Source: Pontibacter pudoricolor (GTDB lineage Bacteria > Bacteroidota > Bacteroidia > Cytophagales > Hymenobacteraceae). From it: 64,000 nt of DNA. How positions within the stretch are numbered: position 1 is the stretch's first letter; every line of letters begins with the position of its first letter. The stretch spans positions 1,922,001 through 1,986,000 of the forward strand of contig NZ_CP048106.1 of assembly GCF_010092985.1 (NCBI RefSeq). Reading direction: 5' to 3'. The notes under the pieces are model-generated. The model worked only from the letters and a program-made list of their open reading frames with translations. It ran no database searches and had not been told where the DNA came from. Below, piece after piece: positions 35,839 to 45,485 of this stretch. The translations under genes were made by a program, and so were the position numbers.

Positions 35839-36981
35839 ATGCTGAAACAACATTTACAGGAGCTGCAGCAGCATGCTACTCCTTTTTACGCATACAATTT
35901 AGACCTCCTTCGCCAAACACTGAAAAGTGCCGGCACTGAGGCAGCAAAATTCAATTACCACGTACATTACGCCTTAAAAGCAAACGCAAACGCACCCGTA
36001 CTTGCCGAAATGCTGCATGCCGGCTTTGGAGCCGATTGCGTAAGCGGCAATGAAGTGAAACGAGCTATTGAGAGCGGGTTTAAACCAGAGAACGTAGTTT
36101 TTGCAGGCGTTGGCAAGTCCGATGCCGAGATAAACTATGCCCTGGACCAGGACATTTTCTGCTTTAACTGCGAGTCGAAGCATGAACTGGAAATACTGAA
36201 CGAACTGGCTGCAGCTAAAGGCAAAACTGCCCGTATAGCGCTGCGCATCAACCCAAATGTGAACGCCAATACGCACAAGTACATTACAACGGGACTGGAG
36301 GAAAACAAATTCGGGATAAATGCCTGGGAACTGGAAAGCGTACTGGATCTGCTGAAAACGTTACCAAACATCGCGTTGATCGGTATTCACTTTCACATTG
36401 GGTCACAGATAACAGACCTTACCGTTTTCAAGAACCTTTGCACGCGCGTTAACGAGTTCCAGGAGTGGTTTGTATCACGCAACATTAGCCTGCAGCATAT
36501 TAACGTGGGTGGCGGACTTGGGGTAGATTACTATAACCCGGACGCAAACCTGGTGCCCGATTTTGAAGCTTATTTCGGTCTGTTCAACCAGTTCCTGGAA
36601 GTACGCCCAGGCCAGGAAGTCCATTTCGAATTGGGCCGTTCGCTGGTGGCGCAATGCGGTACGTTGATCTCTAAAGTACTGTACATCAAAAAAGGCATTA
36701 CTACCAATTTTGCCATACTTGATGCCGGTATGACCGAACTGATCCGCCCTGCGCTGTACCAGTCTTACCACAAAATAGAGAACCTGACAAGCGACAAAGC
36801 CGAAGAACGTTACGATGTGGTTGGCCCTATTTGCGAGTCGAGCGACTGTTTTGGAAAAGCTGTTATGCTACCCGAAACCAACCGCGGCGACCTGGTAGCT
36901 ATCAGAACTGCTGGTGCGTATGGCGAGGTGATGGCATCTGGCTATAACCTGCGCGAGAAAGCTGAGGCAATTTATCTATAG
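35839..36981 (+). CDS. lysA: Diaminopimelate decarboxylase
   Basis: A 380-residue fold-III PLP enzyme. The PLP lysine is in HYALKANANAPVL near residue 51; GFGADCVSGNEV, HFHIGSQI, NVGGGLGVDYY, the ELGRSLVA phosphate-binding region and CESSDCFGK follow. It converts meso-diaminopimelate to lysine. Shorter than many LysA proteins (about 420) but all catalytic blocks are present. In an operon with lysC and followed by an inverted repeat and a terminator. Confidence 0.95.
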   Translation: MLKQHLQELQQHATPFYAYNLDLLRQTLKSAGTEAAKFNYHVHYALKANANAPVLAEMLHAGFGADCVSGNEVKRAIESGFKPENVVFAGVGKSDAEINYALDQDIFCFNCESKHELEILNELAAAKGKTARIALRINPNVNANTHKYITTGLEENKFGINAWELESVLDLLKTLPNIALIGIHFHIGSQITDLTVFKNLCTRVNEFQEWFVSRNISLQHINVGGGLGVDYYNPDANLVPDFEAYFGLFNQFLEVRPGQEVHFELGRSLVAQCGTLISKVLYIKKGITTNFAILDAGMTELIRPALYQSYHKIENLTSDKAEERYDVVGPICESSDCFGKAVMLPETNRGDLVAIRTAGAYGEVMASGYNLREKAEAIYL

Positions 36982-37000
36982 TTGCGGCTAAACTATAGAT
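36974..37000. repeat. Perfect inverted repeat ATCTATAGTT ... AACTATAGAT
   Basis: Two 10-nt arms separated by 7 nt overlap the lysA stop codon. Each arm is one version of the AACTATAGTT motif family. Confidence 0.75.
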
Positions 37001-37005
37001 CATAA

Positions 37006-37042
37006 AAAAGGTCCGCCCCCATAGTTTGGAGGCGGACCTTTT
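37006..37042. terminator. Terminator after lysA
   Basis: AAAAGGTCCGCC pairs with GGCGGACCTTTT (12 bp). It lies between convergent lysA and the lipoprotein gene. Confidence 0.92.
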
Positions 37043-37061
37043 GCATTTGATTAATCTGTAA

Positions 37062-37736
37062 CTATAGCGCAAGAATAAAATCAGGGGTCGCATGCGAGAT
37101 TCCTTTCCGGCCTTTCAGCAATTCAGTTAATTCCAGCGCATTGCCTTTTGATCCTTTTGTTACCCGCAGCATATACGAATCTGCTCCCAGAGGTCCAATC
37201 AGTTCAGCGTTATAGTTGGCTGCCAGGTCTTTCAGAGCAGCTATTCCGCTGGCATCCGCTTTAACCATTACTTCGTTGCTGAGGCCAACTGCCTGGTTTC
37301 CGTCAACTATAAAAGATGGACCTGCATACTTAATGGCATTATCTTTTTTCAGTTCGCGTATAGCCTGTTCTGTCTGTGCGCAATTCAGTCCGTCAGTTAA
37401 ATTCAAGGTAAACATCATACCGGATTGGCCGGCACGCTGGCTGAGCACCCCTGTTATAAACCCGTATTTTCCGATCACCTGATCGCGTTGTGTCTGTGTC
37501 AGCTCATTGTTAAACGCAACTATAACCTGGCTTGTGTTTATAGTTCCGAGGCTCCTGAGTTCTGCGCCCGCACTGTAACTATAGTTTATGCAGGGGTCTG
37601 CTATTTTCATAGGGTTCAGGAGCTTCGGATCGAAGCGTACATTCCGTATCGGAGAAACGTTATCCTGCTTGCATCCTGCAAGGCCGAAAACAGTAAATAT
37701 TAGTATAAGCAAGGGTAGAATAGTTTTCATAGTCAT
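37062..37736 (-). CDS. Lipoprotein with two subtilase-propeptide-like (I9/fervidolysin-N) domains
   Basis: A 224-residue lipoprotein: hydrophobic N-terminus then lipobox LAGC (Cys22). Two similar units follow. Unit 1, about 69-147, runs from SQVIVAFNNELTQTQRD to IKYAGPSFIVDG; unit 2, about 153-224, runs from NEVMVKADASG to ISHATPDFILAL. Each has the pattern of a subtilisin prodomain: first strand V-V-F, central YxLRV-like strand, end A-x-P-x-F. No protease domain is attached. It may be a lipid-anchored subtilase inhibitor or chaperone. That is inference from fold resemblance; no protease gene is adjacent. Confidence 0.7.
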   Translation of the reverse strand: MTMKTILPLLILIFTVFGLAGCKQDNVSPIRNVRFDPKLLNPMKIADPCINYSYSAGAELRSLGTINTSQVIVAFNNELTQTQRDQVIGKYGFITGVLSQRAGQSGMMFTLNLTDGLNCAQTEQAIRELKKDNAIKYAGPSFIVDGNQAVGLSNEVMVKADASGIAALKDLAANYNAELIGPLGADSYMLRVTKGSKGNALELTELLKGRKGISHATPDFILAL

Positions 37737-37901
37737 AGTTTTTCAGGTCAAAGTATATCCTTGTTGTACGTATAGTTACAAGTAATAGCCATGCTCCTGT
37801 TCCACTATTTTAATACTATTCCAAGCCAGACCTCTTTATATAATACAATAAACTTATCCCAATGATTGCAGCAAATATTATTATCCCTAAAACCTTACAA
37901 A

Positions 37902-39152
37902 TCAGCTGTAAACCACTGCCTCATTCTCGCTAAATTTCAGTGCAATATCCATAGCCTGTTCGGCCGTAATCTCAGCTATAAATATTTGTTTACCTGCCAG
38001 ATAGGAACTGATATTTTGCAACTCGCTAACAGGTAAAATAGCCGTAAAATATATTGCCTCTCCCGTTTCCTGAACCTTTACAAGGTTTTCCCAATTTGCT
38101 TCCGGCAAAGAGCTGTCTGCAGGGCAACGCAGGTAAATGTCAATTTTCTTATCCTGATTTAATGCTATGGTTTTAACTGCTGTTTTAGGGTACGAATACC
38201 GGTAGCCCGAGAGTGCTGCCGAAACATCGGCCCAGACGGCTGAACCTGTCGGGCGGCTGCCCGCTCCGAGGCCTTTTATAAACTGCTGTCCTGCAAAAAC
38301 CGGGTCTATAGTTACACCGTTGGTTTCGTTCGTAACATGGTATAGCTCCTTCTGATCTGTAACCAGTGTTGGCAGTACGCGAAGGCTCAGTTCATCCTCC
38401 GGGTTAACCTCTGCCGAAGCAACTAACCTGACCCGCGCATTTATAGTTTTAGCAAACTCCAGGTCTTCTTTCCGCACGGTATCAATGCCGAAACGCAGGA
38501 TCTGTTCTGGCGTTATAGTTAGCCCAAAGGCATGAGCCGTTATCAGGCACAATTTGTTTACCGAGTCAAAACCACCTACATCTAACGTAGGGTCCGTTTC
38601 GGCAAAGCCCAGTTCCTGGGCCTGTTGCAGCGCTAAACTATAGCTCAATCCTTCCGACTCCATTTTAGAAAGGATAAAGTTAGAAGACCCGTTGAGGATA
38701 CCGCTTACCTGCTGCAATGGCTCCGAACTATAGTAGCTTTCCAGTGTCCGGATGATGGGGATGCTGCCGCCTACTGCAGCTTCGTATAAAAGTGTACCGT
38801 TATAGTTGTGCTGTAGTTCAATCAGCTCCGGAAGGTGCGAGGCCAGCATTTTTTTGTTTGCCGAAACGATCGTTTTACCCGCTTTCAACGCCTGCGTCAC
38901 GATACTATAAGCTTCGTCTGCATCGCTGATCAGTTCGGCAAATATCGTGATGCTTTCATCCTGCAATAAATCCTGCGGGTTATAGGTAAAAGTGGATGCA
39001 GGCAAACTACGTGGCTTTTCTTTATCTTTCACGCAAATACCGGCCACTTCTATACCTGCCTGTTCTATCGTTTGCAGCACATCGTAAAGTCCCTGCCCTA
39101 CGCACCCAAAGCCAAATATGCCAATCCTGCTATTAGACTGTATGTTGCTCAT
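37902..39152 (-). CDS. hom: Homoserine dehydrogenase
   Basis: A 416-residue enzyme. The N-terminal nucleotide fold has IGIFGFGCVGQGLYDVL; VSANKKMLASHL and LYEAAVGGSIPIIRTL hold the catalytic Lys and substrate pocket; SNFILSKMESEG and AETDPTLDVGGFDSVNKL are family hallmarks. It reduces aspartate semialdehyde to homoserine. The C-terminal region could be ACT-like but is degenerate. Its start overlaps the end of metX by 20 nt, which indicates translational coupling. Confidence 0.94.
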   Translation of the reverse strand: MSNIQSNSRIGIFGFGCVGQGLYDVLQTIEQAGIEVAGICVKDKEKPRSLPASTFTYNPQDLLQDESITIFAELISDADEAYSIVTQALKAGKTIVSANKKMLASHLPELIELQHNYNGTLLYEAAVGGSIPIIRTLESYYSSEPLQQVSGILNGSSNFILSKMESEGLSYSLALQQAQELGFAETDPTLDVGGFDSVNKLCLITAHAFGLTITPEQILRFGIDTVRKEDLEFAKTINARVRLVASAEVNPEDELSLRVLPTLVTDQKELYHVTNETNGVTIDPVFAGQQFIKGLGAGSRPTGSAVWADVSAALSGYRYSYPKTAVKTIALNQDKKIDIYLRCPADSSLPEANWENLVKVQETGEAIYFTAILPVSELQNISSYLAGKQIFIAEITAEQAMDIALKFSENEAVVYS

Positions 39153-40194
39153 AATATCGTTCGTTTATAGTTTCAGTTTGATAAAATTTTCGGATCGCTT
39201 TGGTCAGTTGATCAGTTTCCACCAAAAACCCGTCGTGGCCATAGTTGGATTGCAGCAAAGCGAATTCAGAACCTGGCACCTGTTCATGCAGAAATTGCTG
39301 CTCTTCCACCGGGAAAAGCAAATCGGTATCGACGCCCACAAAAAGCGTTTTTGCCTTCAGATGATGTAAGGCTTTCTCTACACCGCCCCTGTTTCGGCCA
39401 ATGTTATGCGAGTCCATGGCTTTGGAAAGCAGCCAGTAGGTGTAAGAATTAAAGCGCACGGCAAGTTTCTCGCCCTGGTAAACCTGGTAACTGGCAGCTC
39501 TGTAGTTGTCGGTGATGCTGTTGCCCGGTTCCTGTTGCGTTAGTTCATAACTGTTGTAATGCCGGTACGAAAGCATAGCGATGGCCCTTGCCGTTTTTAA
39601 CCCCTGCTGGCCTGCTGTTTCACTATCATTGGCCCAGGTCGGGTCCTGGCGAATGGCCATGCGCTGGCTTTCGTTAAAGGCAATTCCCCAGGCTGAATGG
39701 CGCGCGTTAGATGCTACATGTACCAACCTTTCAAACACGTCCGGTTTCTGAAGCGTCCATTCCAATGCCTGTTGTCCACCCAGCGATCCACCTATCAGCG
39801 TATGTACCTGCTGCAAACCCAGTTCCTGCCGCAACAGGTCAAAAGCCCCCACTATATCGCGGTTTGTAAGCTGCGGAAAACTATGAAAATAAGGCTGCAG
39901 CGTGTTTGGGTTAACCGAAAGCGGACCAGTAGAACCATAACAGCCGCCCAGCGTGTTAGCGCAAACTATAAACCAGTCTTCAGGGTCGTATAGTTTGCCC
40001 TCGCCGAACAAGCCGCTCCACCAGTCGGTAAAATCAGAACTGCCGGTCAGGGCATGGCATACCCATATCACGTTGTCGCGCTTTTGGTTTAACTGGCCGT
40101 AGGTAGTATAAGCAAGCTGGAAACCGGGTAACGTTAACCCCGACTCCAGGCTAAACTCCTGCTGATAATGAAATGTATGCTGTTGTGTGGACAT
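39133..40194 (-). CDS. metX: Homoserine O-acetyltransferase
   Basis: A 353-residue alpha/beta-hydrolase. The nucleophile serine lies in GGSLGGQQALEW (about residues 136-147). GVDTDLLFP carries the acid and YGHDGFLVE the His. CHALTGSSDFTDWWSGLFG and VCANTLGGCYGSTGP are strong MetX family marks. It acetylates homoserine for direct sulfhydrylation by MetY. Acetyl rather than succinyl specificity is assumed from the family. It is co-oriented with metY and overlaps hom. Confidence 0.95.
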   Translation of the reverse strand: MSTQQHTFHYQQEFSLESGLTLPGFQLAYTTYGQLNQKRDNVIWVCHALTGSSDFTDWWSGLFGEGKLYDPEDWFIVCANTLGGCYGSTGPLSVNPNTLQPYFHSFPQLTNRDIVGAFDLLRQELGLQQVHTLIGGSLGGQQALEWTLQKPDVFERLVHVASNARHSAWGIAFNESQRMAIRQDPTWANDSETAGQQGLKTARAIAMLSYRHYNSYELTQQEPGNSITDNYRAASYQVYQGEKLAVRFNSYTYWLLSKAMDSHNIGRNRGGVEKALHHLKAKTLFVGVDTDLLFPVEEQQFLHEQVPGSEFALLQSNYGHDGFLVETDQLTKAIRKFYQTETINERYYEQHTV

Positions 40195-40215
40195 GGAAAT
40201 TATTTTTTATGCGTT

Positions 40216-40440
40216 GCTGGCGCGAGTTTGTAACTCGTGCCCAACTATAGCGTGGGCATCTCGCCTGTGTAAACTCTTGCTGTTCCGGACATCCTTGTCC
40301 GGAACTTAACCTGCTGCGGACTTCATAGTCCGCGTTATTTGTAACATGGGGATTCGGAAATCCCCGGCAGATAGCTTTCAGACACAGATGTCCGAAAGAG
40401 CGTTTGTAGTTAAAGTCTCGGGTTACAAACCCGCGCCAGC
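40216..40440. repeat. Seven-hairpin dispersed element with 22-bp inverted ends
   Basis: Ends GCTGGCGCGAGTTTGTAACT(CG) at 40216-40237 and its inverted copy at 40419-40440 differ only at positions 10 and 20, which pair with each other in the end hairpin. Between them are five hairpins: GCCCA/TGGGC, GTTCCGGACA/TGTCCGGAAC, GCGGACT/AGTCCGC, GGGGATT/AATCCCC and CTTTC-GACA/TGTC-GAAAG. It fills the metY-metX spacer. Confidence 0.85.
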
Positions 40441-40456
40441 GAAAGGGTATCGTTTT

Positions 40457-41845
<1,389 letters not shown>

Positions 41846-41856
41846 TTATAGCAGTG

Positions 41857-41885
41857 AGGCTACAGGTATAAACCTGCAGAAGCCT
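41857..41885 (-). promoter_or_regulatory. Hairpin between the polycysteine ORF and metY
   Basis: Minus strand AGGCTTCTGCAGGT-ttat-ACCTGTAGCCT, about 12 bp with a 2-nt bulge. It is placed 33 nt after the leader stop codon and could be the stalling-sensitive switch controlling metY. No U-run follows, so translation control or Rho is more likely than simple termination. Confidence 0.5.
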
Positions 41886-41917
41886 GCGGGGCACAAATGG
41901 TTCAGGAAGCTAAAAGA

Positions 41918-42043
41918 TTAGCAGCAGCAACAACAGGTCTGCATTCGCATGAGCCTGAAGGCAAATAAATGAGAGAGTCCGGGTAGTTGGGCTACCGGAT
42001 AAAATACAAAATGAAGTAGTGTTAGCTTAATTCCCTTTTTCAT
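41918..42043 (-). CDS. Cysteine-rich leader peptide upstream of metY
   Basis: A 41-codon ORF beginning MKKGIKLTLLHF and ending MRMQT followed by five Cys codons (TGT TGT TGC TGC TGC) and TAA. It begins 5 nt after the SAM riboswitch P1 helix and ends 132 nt before metY. An inner start 11 codons from the end would give the decapeptide MRMQTCCCCC. Runs of the regulated amino acid at the end of a short leader are typical of ribosome-stalling attenuators, as in his, trp and mycobacterial polycysteine leaders. Here low charged Cys-tRNA would stall ribosomes and change downstream structure. The coding nature is inferred from the Cys run and placement. Confidence 0.75.
   Translation of the reverse strand: MKKGIKLTLLHFVFYPVAQLPGLSHLFAFRLMRMQTCCCCC
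41978..41999 (-). promoter_or_regulatory. Hairpin inside the leader ORF, possible riboswitch expression platform
   Basis: Minus strand TCCGGTAG-cccaa-CTACCCGGA, 8 bp with one bulged C, 49 nt downstream of the SAM aptamer. The tail (CTCTCTCATTTATTTG) is only moderately T-rich. Confidence 0.4.
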
Positions 42044-42047
42044 GTTC

Positions 42048-42165
42048 TTATCAATTTATAGTCATCCGGGTCTTCCGGATTCAGGAATTAGCACCTTAAC
42101 CATAGGGGTTAGGTTGCTAGCGCTTCACAGAGCCTGTCTCTCCACGCTTCTTTATAAATCAATAA
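42048..42165 (-). ncRNA. SAM-I (S-box) riboswitch controlling metY
   Basis: On the minus strand the order of conserved S-box blocks is complete. P1 5-prime strand TTATTGATTTATA, then AGAAGCGTGGAGAGACAGGC, CTCTGTGAAGCGCTAGCAACC, GGTTAAGGTGCTAATTCCTG, the P4 hairpin ATCCGGAAGACCCGGAT, and the P1 3-prime strand TATAAATTGATAA with two G-U pairs. The AGCAACC and AAGGTGCTAATTCC blocks are hallmark SAM-binding core sequences. SAM binding should lower metY expression. Confidence 0.93.
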
Positions 42166-42192
42166 CCGCCAGGGATCATTGACTTGATGATG

Positions 42193-42223
42193 CAAACTTA
42201 GACTACCTTTACTCAAAAAACAA
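42193..42223 (-). promoter_or_regulatory. Promoter of the metY leader
   Basis: On the minus strand TTG, 20-nt spacer, TAAGTTTG, a full match to the Bacteroidota consensus. Transcription would start about 20 nt before the riboswitch P1 helix. Confidence 0.8.
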
Positions 42224-42423
42224 AATTATAGATGAATATTTTTTAAATAATTTTCCAGATCCGGCTTTTTACACACTGATTACCTTAAACTTACATCATA
42301 AAAAGTTAATTTAGAATCGAACTATAAACGGAAGTTTATTTTCAAATTCAAACTATAAAACTAACTGAACATAGCCTATAGTTTGCTGTTGCTATGTTAG
42401 CGCACACTACTAAAACAACCTAT

Positions 42424-43890
42424 ATGAAGATACTTTTAACAGGCGCAAACGGCTATATCGGCAGGCGGATTTTACCCGTTCTCGTGGAGCAGCAGCATGA
42501 GGTGGTATGCATGGTGCGCGACCCAAGGCGTTTCGAACTGCAGGACACTCTTAAGGATAAAGTACAAATTATTAAAGGCGACCTGCTGCAACCTGAAACA
42601 CTTGATGCTTTACCCAAAGATATAGACGCGACCTATTACTTAGTGCACTCTATGGGCGGCCACGGCAGCGACTTTGAAAAAGCAGAACAGATATCAGCTG
42701 AAAATTTTGTCACTTATCTGGACAGTACCAATACCAAACAGATCATTTACCTGAGCGGCCTTTCCAATACCACACATTTATCAAAGCACCTTTCCTCCAG
42801 GCGTCATGTTGAAGATATTCTGGACAAGGCAAAGGCTCATTTAACCGTACTTCGCGCATCCATCATCATCGGTTCCGGTAGTGCATCTTTTGAAATCATC
42901 CGTGACCTGGTTGAGAAATTACCTGTGATGATTACTCCGCGCTGGCTCAATTCCCGCTGCCAGCCAATTGCCATCCGGGATGTTATTTTTTACCTCACAA
43001 ATGCTCTGGGCAACCCTGCCTGTTACGACCAGCGCCTGGAAATTGGCGGGCCCGATGTGCTGACCTACAAGCAAATGCTGGAGAAACTGGCAAAGGTGCG
43101 CCACCTGAAACGCTTTATTTTTACAGTGCCGGTTCTTACTCCCAGGCTGTCGTCATACTGGCTTTATTTTGTTACCAGTACCAGTTTTTCCATTGCACGC
43201 AGCCTGGTAGAGAGTCTGCGGAACGACACGATAGTTCAGGACGACCGCATCAAACAACTTATTTCCCATCAGAATTTAAACTACGAAGAAGCCATCCGGC
43301 TGGCTTATGCTAAAATAGAGCAGAACATGGTCATATCGAGCTGGAAAGATGCTTTGGTAAGTGGCACGATGCGGCTTAATTATATGGATTTTGTACAAAT
43401 CCCGGAACACGGCTTACTTACTGATAAACAGCTTGTTAAAATTGAGCAGGACGCGGCTATAGTTCTGGAAAACGTCTGGAGCATAGGCGGCAACCGGGGT
43501 TGGTATAAAACTGATTTTCTGTGGGAGATACGTGGCTTGCTTGATAAAATGGCTGGGGGCGTTGGTCTTAAAAGAGGCCGCCGTCACCCGACAGAGATCA
43601 GGGCCGGCGATACGATAGATTTCTGGCGCGTACTGGTAGCAGATCGTGAAAAGCAGCGCCTGCTGCTATATGCTGAAATGAAAGTACCCGGTGAAGCCTG
43701 GCTGCAATTCAGGATAGTTCGTAAACCGGATGGTGCCTACTTGGAGCAACTGGCCGCCTTCCGGCCAGACGGGCTGCTGGGCAGACTGTACTGGTACGCC
43801 ATGCTGCCTTTCCATTTTATTATTTTCAGGGGCATGGTGCGTAACATTGCACACCACATGCCGGCTGCCTTGCCGAAGGCCAATGTATAA
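42424..43890 (+). CDS. NAD(P)-binding SDR protein with DUF2867 domain
   Basis: A 488-residue protein. The N-terminal atypical SDR domain has KILLTGANGYIGRRILPVL and VVCMVRDPRRF, with YYLVHSMGG and IYLSGLS. The C-terminal DUF2867 half (from about 310) shows GGNRGWYKTDFLWEIRGLLD and RRHPTEIRAGDTIDFWRV. Family members are oxidoreductase-like proteins of unknown substrate. An earlier in-frame ATG 30 nt upstream is less likely since the Rossmann motif starts right after MKILL. The gene diverges from the metY leader with about 200 nt of shared promoter DNA. Confidence 0.87.
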   Translation: MKILLTGANGYIGRRILPVLVEQQHEVVCMVRDPRRFELQDTLKDKVQIIKGDLLQPETLDALPKDIDATYYLVHSMGGHGSDFEKAEQISAENFVTYLDSTNTKQIIYLSGLSNTTHLSKHLSSRRHVEDILDKAKAHLTVLRASIIIGSGSASFEIIRDLVEKLPVMITPRWLNSRCQPIAIRDVIFYLTNALGNPACYDQRLEIGGPDVLTYKQMLEKLAKVRHLKRFIFTVPVLTPRLSSYWLYFVTSTSFSIARSLVESLRNDTIVQDDRIKQLISHQNLNYEEAIRLAYAKIEQNMVISSWKDALVSGTMRLNYMDFVQIPEHGLLTDKQLVKIEQDAAIVLENVWSIGGNRGWYKTDFLWEIRGLLDKMAGGVGLKRGRRHPTEIRAGDTIDFWRVLVADREKQRLLLYAEMKVPGEAWLQFRIVRKPDGAYLEQLAAFRPDGLLGRLYWYAMLPFHFIIFRGMVRNIAHHMPAALPKANV

Positions 43891-44089
43891 AAAGTTTCAA
43901 ATACATTAAATAATACAAACTATAGGTTTTAAAATATAAAACTTTCACTATATCTGTGAGTATACTAGCCCAGGATTATTTAACCGTAACTCATAAAGTT
44001 TGCTGTTACTCCTCAGGAAGTACAGCTATAAAAATTTTTGCCCTCTGAAAATAAAGCTAACTTTGCTCTCCGATAAACCAAACGCACTA

Positions 44090-45037
44090 ATGGAGGCCAT
44101 TAAAGAAACTAACTTCTCCTTCACCGGCCAGACCGGTTTTTACAGGGGCAAAGTTCGCGACGTTTATTATTTTAACGACAGGCTGGCTATAGTTGCCACC
44201 GACCGGATCTCTGCTTTTGATGTGGTACTGCCACGTGCCATCCCCTACAAAGGGCAGGTACTGAACCAGATCGCCAGCATCAACCTGAAAGCTACTTCCG
44301 ATATTGTTCCGAACTGGGTAATTTCGTCGCCGGACCCTAATGTAACGATTGGGGTGCGCTGCGAGCCATTTAAGGTAGAGATGGTGATACGCGGGTACCT
44401 GGCAGGCCATGCGTGGCGCGAATACAAAGCAGGCAAACGCATACTTTGCGGTGTAGCATTACCAGATGGCCTTCGCGAGAACGACAAACTTCCTGAACCG
44501 ATTATTACGCCTACCACTAAAGCCGACGAAGGCCATGATGAGGATATATCGCGGGAGGAAATTTTAGCAAAAGGCATTGTAAATGAGCAGGATTATCTTA
44601 AATTAGAGAAATATACGCAGGCACTTTTTGCACGTGGTACCGAACTTGCCGCACAAAGAGGACTGATACTGGTAGATACCAAATATGAATTTGGTAAACA
44701 AAACGACCAGATATTTCTTATTGATGAAATCCATACGCCAGACTCGTCGCGCTATTTCTATAGTGAAGGCTATAGTAACCGACAAAAGCATGGTGAACCA
44801 CAGAAGCAGCTCTCGAAAGAGTTTGTAAGGCAGTGGCTCATAGAAAATGGATTTCAGGGGCAGGACGGACAAATAATTCCGGAAATGACTGACGAAGTGG
44901 TTGATAATATCTCGAAACGCTATATAGAGCTATTTGAAGTATTTACGGGCCATTCGTTTGTAAAAAGTGATTACCATAATGCTCTTGAGCGCATACAAGG
45001 CAGCGTGGAACAAAACATTTTTAGCGCAAAAGATTAG
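44090..45037 (+). CDS. purC: Phosphoribosylaminoimidazole-succinocarboxamide synthase
   Basis: A 315-residue SAICAR synthetase. It shows [25 protein letters not shown] at the N-terminus, [32 protein letters not shown], and the [12 protein letters not shown] metal and substrate site. It ligates aspartate to CAIR in purine synthesis. The start MEAIKETNF is used because upstream in-frame sequence is not conserved-looking. Longer than the E. coli enzyme (237) but typical of the Bacteroidota/yeast class. Confidence 0.96.
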   Translation: MEAIKETNFSFTGQTGFYRGKVRDVYYFNDRLAIVATDRISAFDVVLPRAIPYKGQVLNQIASINLKATSDIVPNWVISSPDPNVTIGVRCEPFKVEMVIRGYLAGHAWREYKAGKRILCGVALPDGLRENDKLPEPIITPTTKADEGHDEDISREEILAKGIVNEQDYLKLEKYTQALFARGTELAAQRGLILVDTKYEFGKQNDQIFLIDEIHTPDSSRYFYSEGYSNRQKHGEPQKQLSKEFVRQWLIENGFQGQDGQIIPEMTDEVVDNISKRYIELFEVFTGHSFVKSDYHNALERIQGSVEQNIFSAKD

Positions 45038-45092
45038 ATTTTTTAATGTATATTTTGGTACATTCGCATTTGAATCCTTTACTGGCAGACCT

Positions 45093-45470
45093 ATGAAGTA
45101 CACGATTGATAAGAAAGAGAACTATACTATAATCACAATAGACGAGAAAAAGCTGGATACTTCAATTGCTCCGGACCTTAAGTCTGAGTTTGTGAAGCTG
45201 AACGCTGAAGGGATCACCAACCTGATTCTAGACCTGAACAACGTAAAATACACTGATTCATCCGGACTAAGCTCTATCCTGATCGCTAACAGACTATGCA
45301 ACTCATCAAACGGTTTGCTTATTCTTACCAGCCTGCAGGATCACGTAATGAAGCTGATCTCTATCTCTAAACTGGAGTCGGTTTTAAACATTCTGCCTAC
45401 TGTAGAAGAAGCTATTGACCGTGTGTTTCTGCACGAAATTGAGCAGGACCTGACTAACAAGGAAGACTAA
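45093..45470 (+). CDS. STAS-domain anti-sigma-factor antagonist-like protein
   Basis: A 125-residue STAS protein. MKYTIDKKENYTIITIDEK starts the first strands; the phosphorylation loop is KYTDSSGLSSIL with Ser as the likely target of an RsbW-type kinase; SKLESVLNILPTVEEAI ends the domain. Upstream in-frame codons overlap purC and were excluded. In Bacteroidota such proteins act in partner-switching control of sigma factors or growth, but no kinase gene is close. It lies 55 nt after purC and 15 nt before rnz. Confidence 0.88.
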   Translation: MKYTIDKKENYTIITIDEKKLDTSIAPDLKSEFVKLNAEGITNLILDLNNVKYTDSSGLSSILIANRLCNSSNGLLILTSLQDHVMKLISISKLESVLNILPTVEEAIDRVFLHEIEQDLTNKED

Positions 45471-45485
45471 GTTTAGCCGCCGGAC

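Noticed and set aside
40195..40456. Small tRNA-like or CRISPR-like structure in the metX-metY spacer
   Set aside because: The hairpins have different stems and no direct repeat-spacer periodicity; best described as a palindromic dispersed element.
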